Origin: Strix aluco
Lineage: Eukaryota; Chordata; Aves; Strigiformes; Strigidae
DNA: 64,000 nucleotides
Direction of reading: 5' to 3'
Assembly: GCF_031877795.1 (NCBI RefSeq)
Contig: NC_133937.1
Span: 17,697,501 to 17,761,500 of the forward strand
Below are positions 34,354 to 64,000 of this stretch, piece after piece (within the stretch, counting starts at the first letter, position 1; each line of letters starts with the position of its first letter). A program made the position numbers and the translations under genes. The notes beneath the pieces were generated by a model. It made no database searches. It was not told the DNA's origin and worked only from the letters and a program-made list of their open reading frames with translations.

Positions 34354-36344
34354 CAGGAGGAAATGTGAGGAGCATTGAAAAGTAATACAGGAAGACTATT
34401 TAGAAAATCCCTTAAAAATAACCCCTACCTACTCAGTGTTATTTACTATTAAATAGAAATTACTACATTACAATTATGTTAAAGATCTGGTATAAACCAA
34501 CCAAATGCAAGACATTCACGTTAAGGCTCTGGCACCCCTTCCTTCCTCTTCCTGTTCCAGGTAATTGCAGGAAGAGAATACTAAGGAAAGATCCTAAGTA
34601 CCACGTATTTCATAACACCCAGACACAAGGAGTGAATTAAAGACGAACACATGCTTTCTCTTGCTAAGGTCAGTTTGAGGCAGATGTATTATAATCAGTT
34701 TAACTTCCCTTTTTAGATAACAGTGCAATGAAGCTGGGGGTGGAGGGGAGAAAGTCCAAGTATAGAGTAACTGTTGCAGACAGGTAAAGGACAGCTGATG
34801 CTGTTGTGTGTCTCTTCCTTTGAGCTGTTCAGACTGGGCAGTTTTTCCCCAAGAGCACTTCTGTTAAAGGTGTGTTGATCATGCAACAATTTTCAGCAAA
34901 TTAAGAGGGCAGGGCATGAAGTCAGTACTGATCTAGGCAGAAGTCTACAAGCGTGCCTTGCAAGTGTACGGAGATTAATTCTAAAACAGTAATTCTCCTT
35001 TCTGTCAAATGCCAAAAGAGACTACGGAGCAATTAAATGAATGGCGTGTTCAATTATGGAAGGATGAATGCATCCCAAGTCTATTTTAGTAATGGGGGGG
35101 GGAGGATTTTGTGGGTTTTTTTATTGTTGTCTTTTTGTTTGGGGTTTATTTAAGGATACAGTAACACTTTGTTCAATATATTATTATCTGAACCTGAAAG
35201 AAGATTTTGAGCCTCCAAATGTCAAAAACAGTTACAATATCCTGGTATGTTTAGTATTAGGAACCACTGTTTGCTGGTAGCCATCAGACTACCTAAAAAG
35301 GGTTTCATGTCCCTGCAGTGCCTGGGTTTCAAAAAGCTTATGCATTGTGGAAACATAGGCAGTGAGGCAAAAGGTATTTTTTAATTGAATATCTTTATCT
35401 TTTATTTCCACCTTGAGTGGTTGGAATAACATTAGATGGAGGCAAGAAGAAAAATAAGAATAATTGCATATGCTCATTTGGTTTTCAAAAGAAAACAGCC
35501 AGCATGTGGCATTTTCTGGTCCTGGACATGCAGCTAGCTTAAGAGAACCAGGACTTTCAGCTCAATACATTACTGAATTGAGCAAGAAGGAAAGAGTTCC
35601 ATGATTTAAGGTCTCCAGCCATAAGGCTCAAGCTGTCAACAGTGTGCCACTAACACCCACTGCAAAGCATTTCAGTACAGTACAAGAGTTCTGGAATGCC
35701 TACCTACAGGGTGACAGGAGAGGGCCAAAGACAGCTCCAGTTTTTGTTAAAGTACTGTTGCCAGGCAAAAAGCAAAAAAAATATCATTTCAGACACAGAA
35801 TTTTAATGCTCAGTTTACAACTGTTCTGCTGCTCCCCCTCCCCACTTTTAATTAAAAACCCCACACCTTCCATCATTTCTGCATGGCTCAAGAACAGCCA
35901 GCTAAAATCCTGTTGAAAAGTTGAATGTTGCTATATCAATGATTGTCCCTAAAAAACTGCCAAGTAACCAATAGTGTCCTAGACTCTCAATACAAGCTTA
36001 AAGTGAGGTCCATGTTTTATATCATCACATGGTAACTACTGGAATATACAGTGCATAAATGAAATGTGCTTCTGGGAGTACAGAATTCATGAAGATAATC
36101 TTAAAAAGCAAAAAAAAGAATCAATGATAAGAACTGTCTACTGTCGGAAGCAGTTCTGAAGTGTTTGATATCAAATGCGTTCCGAAGACATTTGAAATGC
36201 ATTCTCTTATAATTTATACCCTTAGAATGGGGCATTAGCATAAGCTAATCTTAAGCTCATGTATACAGCACCTTTTGCTGTTAATATATCTCTTCTGTTT
36301 CCAAAAAAGGCATTTGATGTTACAGAAAACAATGTAGCAAGTGT

Positions 36345-63917
<27,573 letters not shown>

Positions 63918-64000
63918 TTAAAAGTAATCAAACATAGTCATAAATAAAGAAACGTAATATTAAGTCTAATTTGCAACAGTTGAGCTTTCTAAACAAGAAC

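Larger units (their letters stand above)
33890..36344 (-). other. VCL: VCL 3' UTR
   Basis: This is the sequence downstream of the vinculin stop on the minus strand, about 2.4 kb to the AATAAA at 33908-33903. Proximal AATAAA motifs lie at 35150-35145 and 35125-35120 and could give shorter messages. It contains a G-rich block (C-rich in the mRNA) at 34317-34353 next to a 12-base A run. Length is in the range I expect for vertebrate VCL. Confidence 0.6.

Overview
This is a 64 kb stretch of a bird nuclear genome. Protein-coding DNA is split into small exons with GT-AG introns, two CpG islands mark promoters, and a 5'-truncated CR1 retrotransposon ends in the paired ATTCTGTG octamer typical of avian CR1. 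The acidic metavinculin insert also resembles the chicken form as I remember it. I cannot place the species more precisely.

Three genes are present, in the order known for vertebrates (human 10q22). (1) ADK, adenosine kinase, runs on the minus strand and enters the window only with its two alternative first exons. The nuclear long-form exon is at 10468-10523 and the cytosolic short-form exon at 1640-1653. Each lies in its own CpG island, and the shared downstream exons lie beyond the left edge. (2) AP3M1, the mu3A subunit of the AP-3 adaptor, runs on the plus strand. It has a probable non-coding exon 1 ending near 10994 and eight coding exons from 20734 to 30764. These join without a break into a complete 418-residue protein. 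(3) VCL, vinculin, runs on the minus strand from 63910 down to 36345. Eighteen exons are present, numbered 5 to 22 here, covering about residue 167 to the last residue, 1066. Exon 19, the alternative metavinculin exon, is included; exons 1-4 lie beyond the right edge.

ADK and AP3M1 are head to head and share the CpG island at about 9.9-11.5 kb. AP3M1 and VCL are tail to tail, with about 2.2 kb between their likely poly(A) sites (about 31.7 and 33.9 kb). The rest is intron, UTR and intergenic sequence: one CR1 copy, a 26-bp minisatellite, homopolymer runs, G-rich and pyrimidine-rich tracts, and one possible old repeat fragment.

I assigned exons by translating both strands, matching to remembered family proteins, and requiring splice sites and reading phase to agree at every junction. 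All joins close exactly. One VCL junction uses a GC rather than GT donor. I see no sign of a novel gene system. The points most worth a second look are the two ADK promoters, the GC-AG intron, the weak acceptor of the metavinculin exon, the CR1 copy with an open 3' frame, the minisatellite, and the G-rich block in the VCL 3' UTR.
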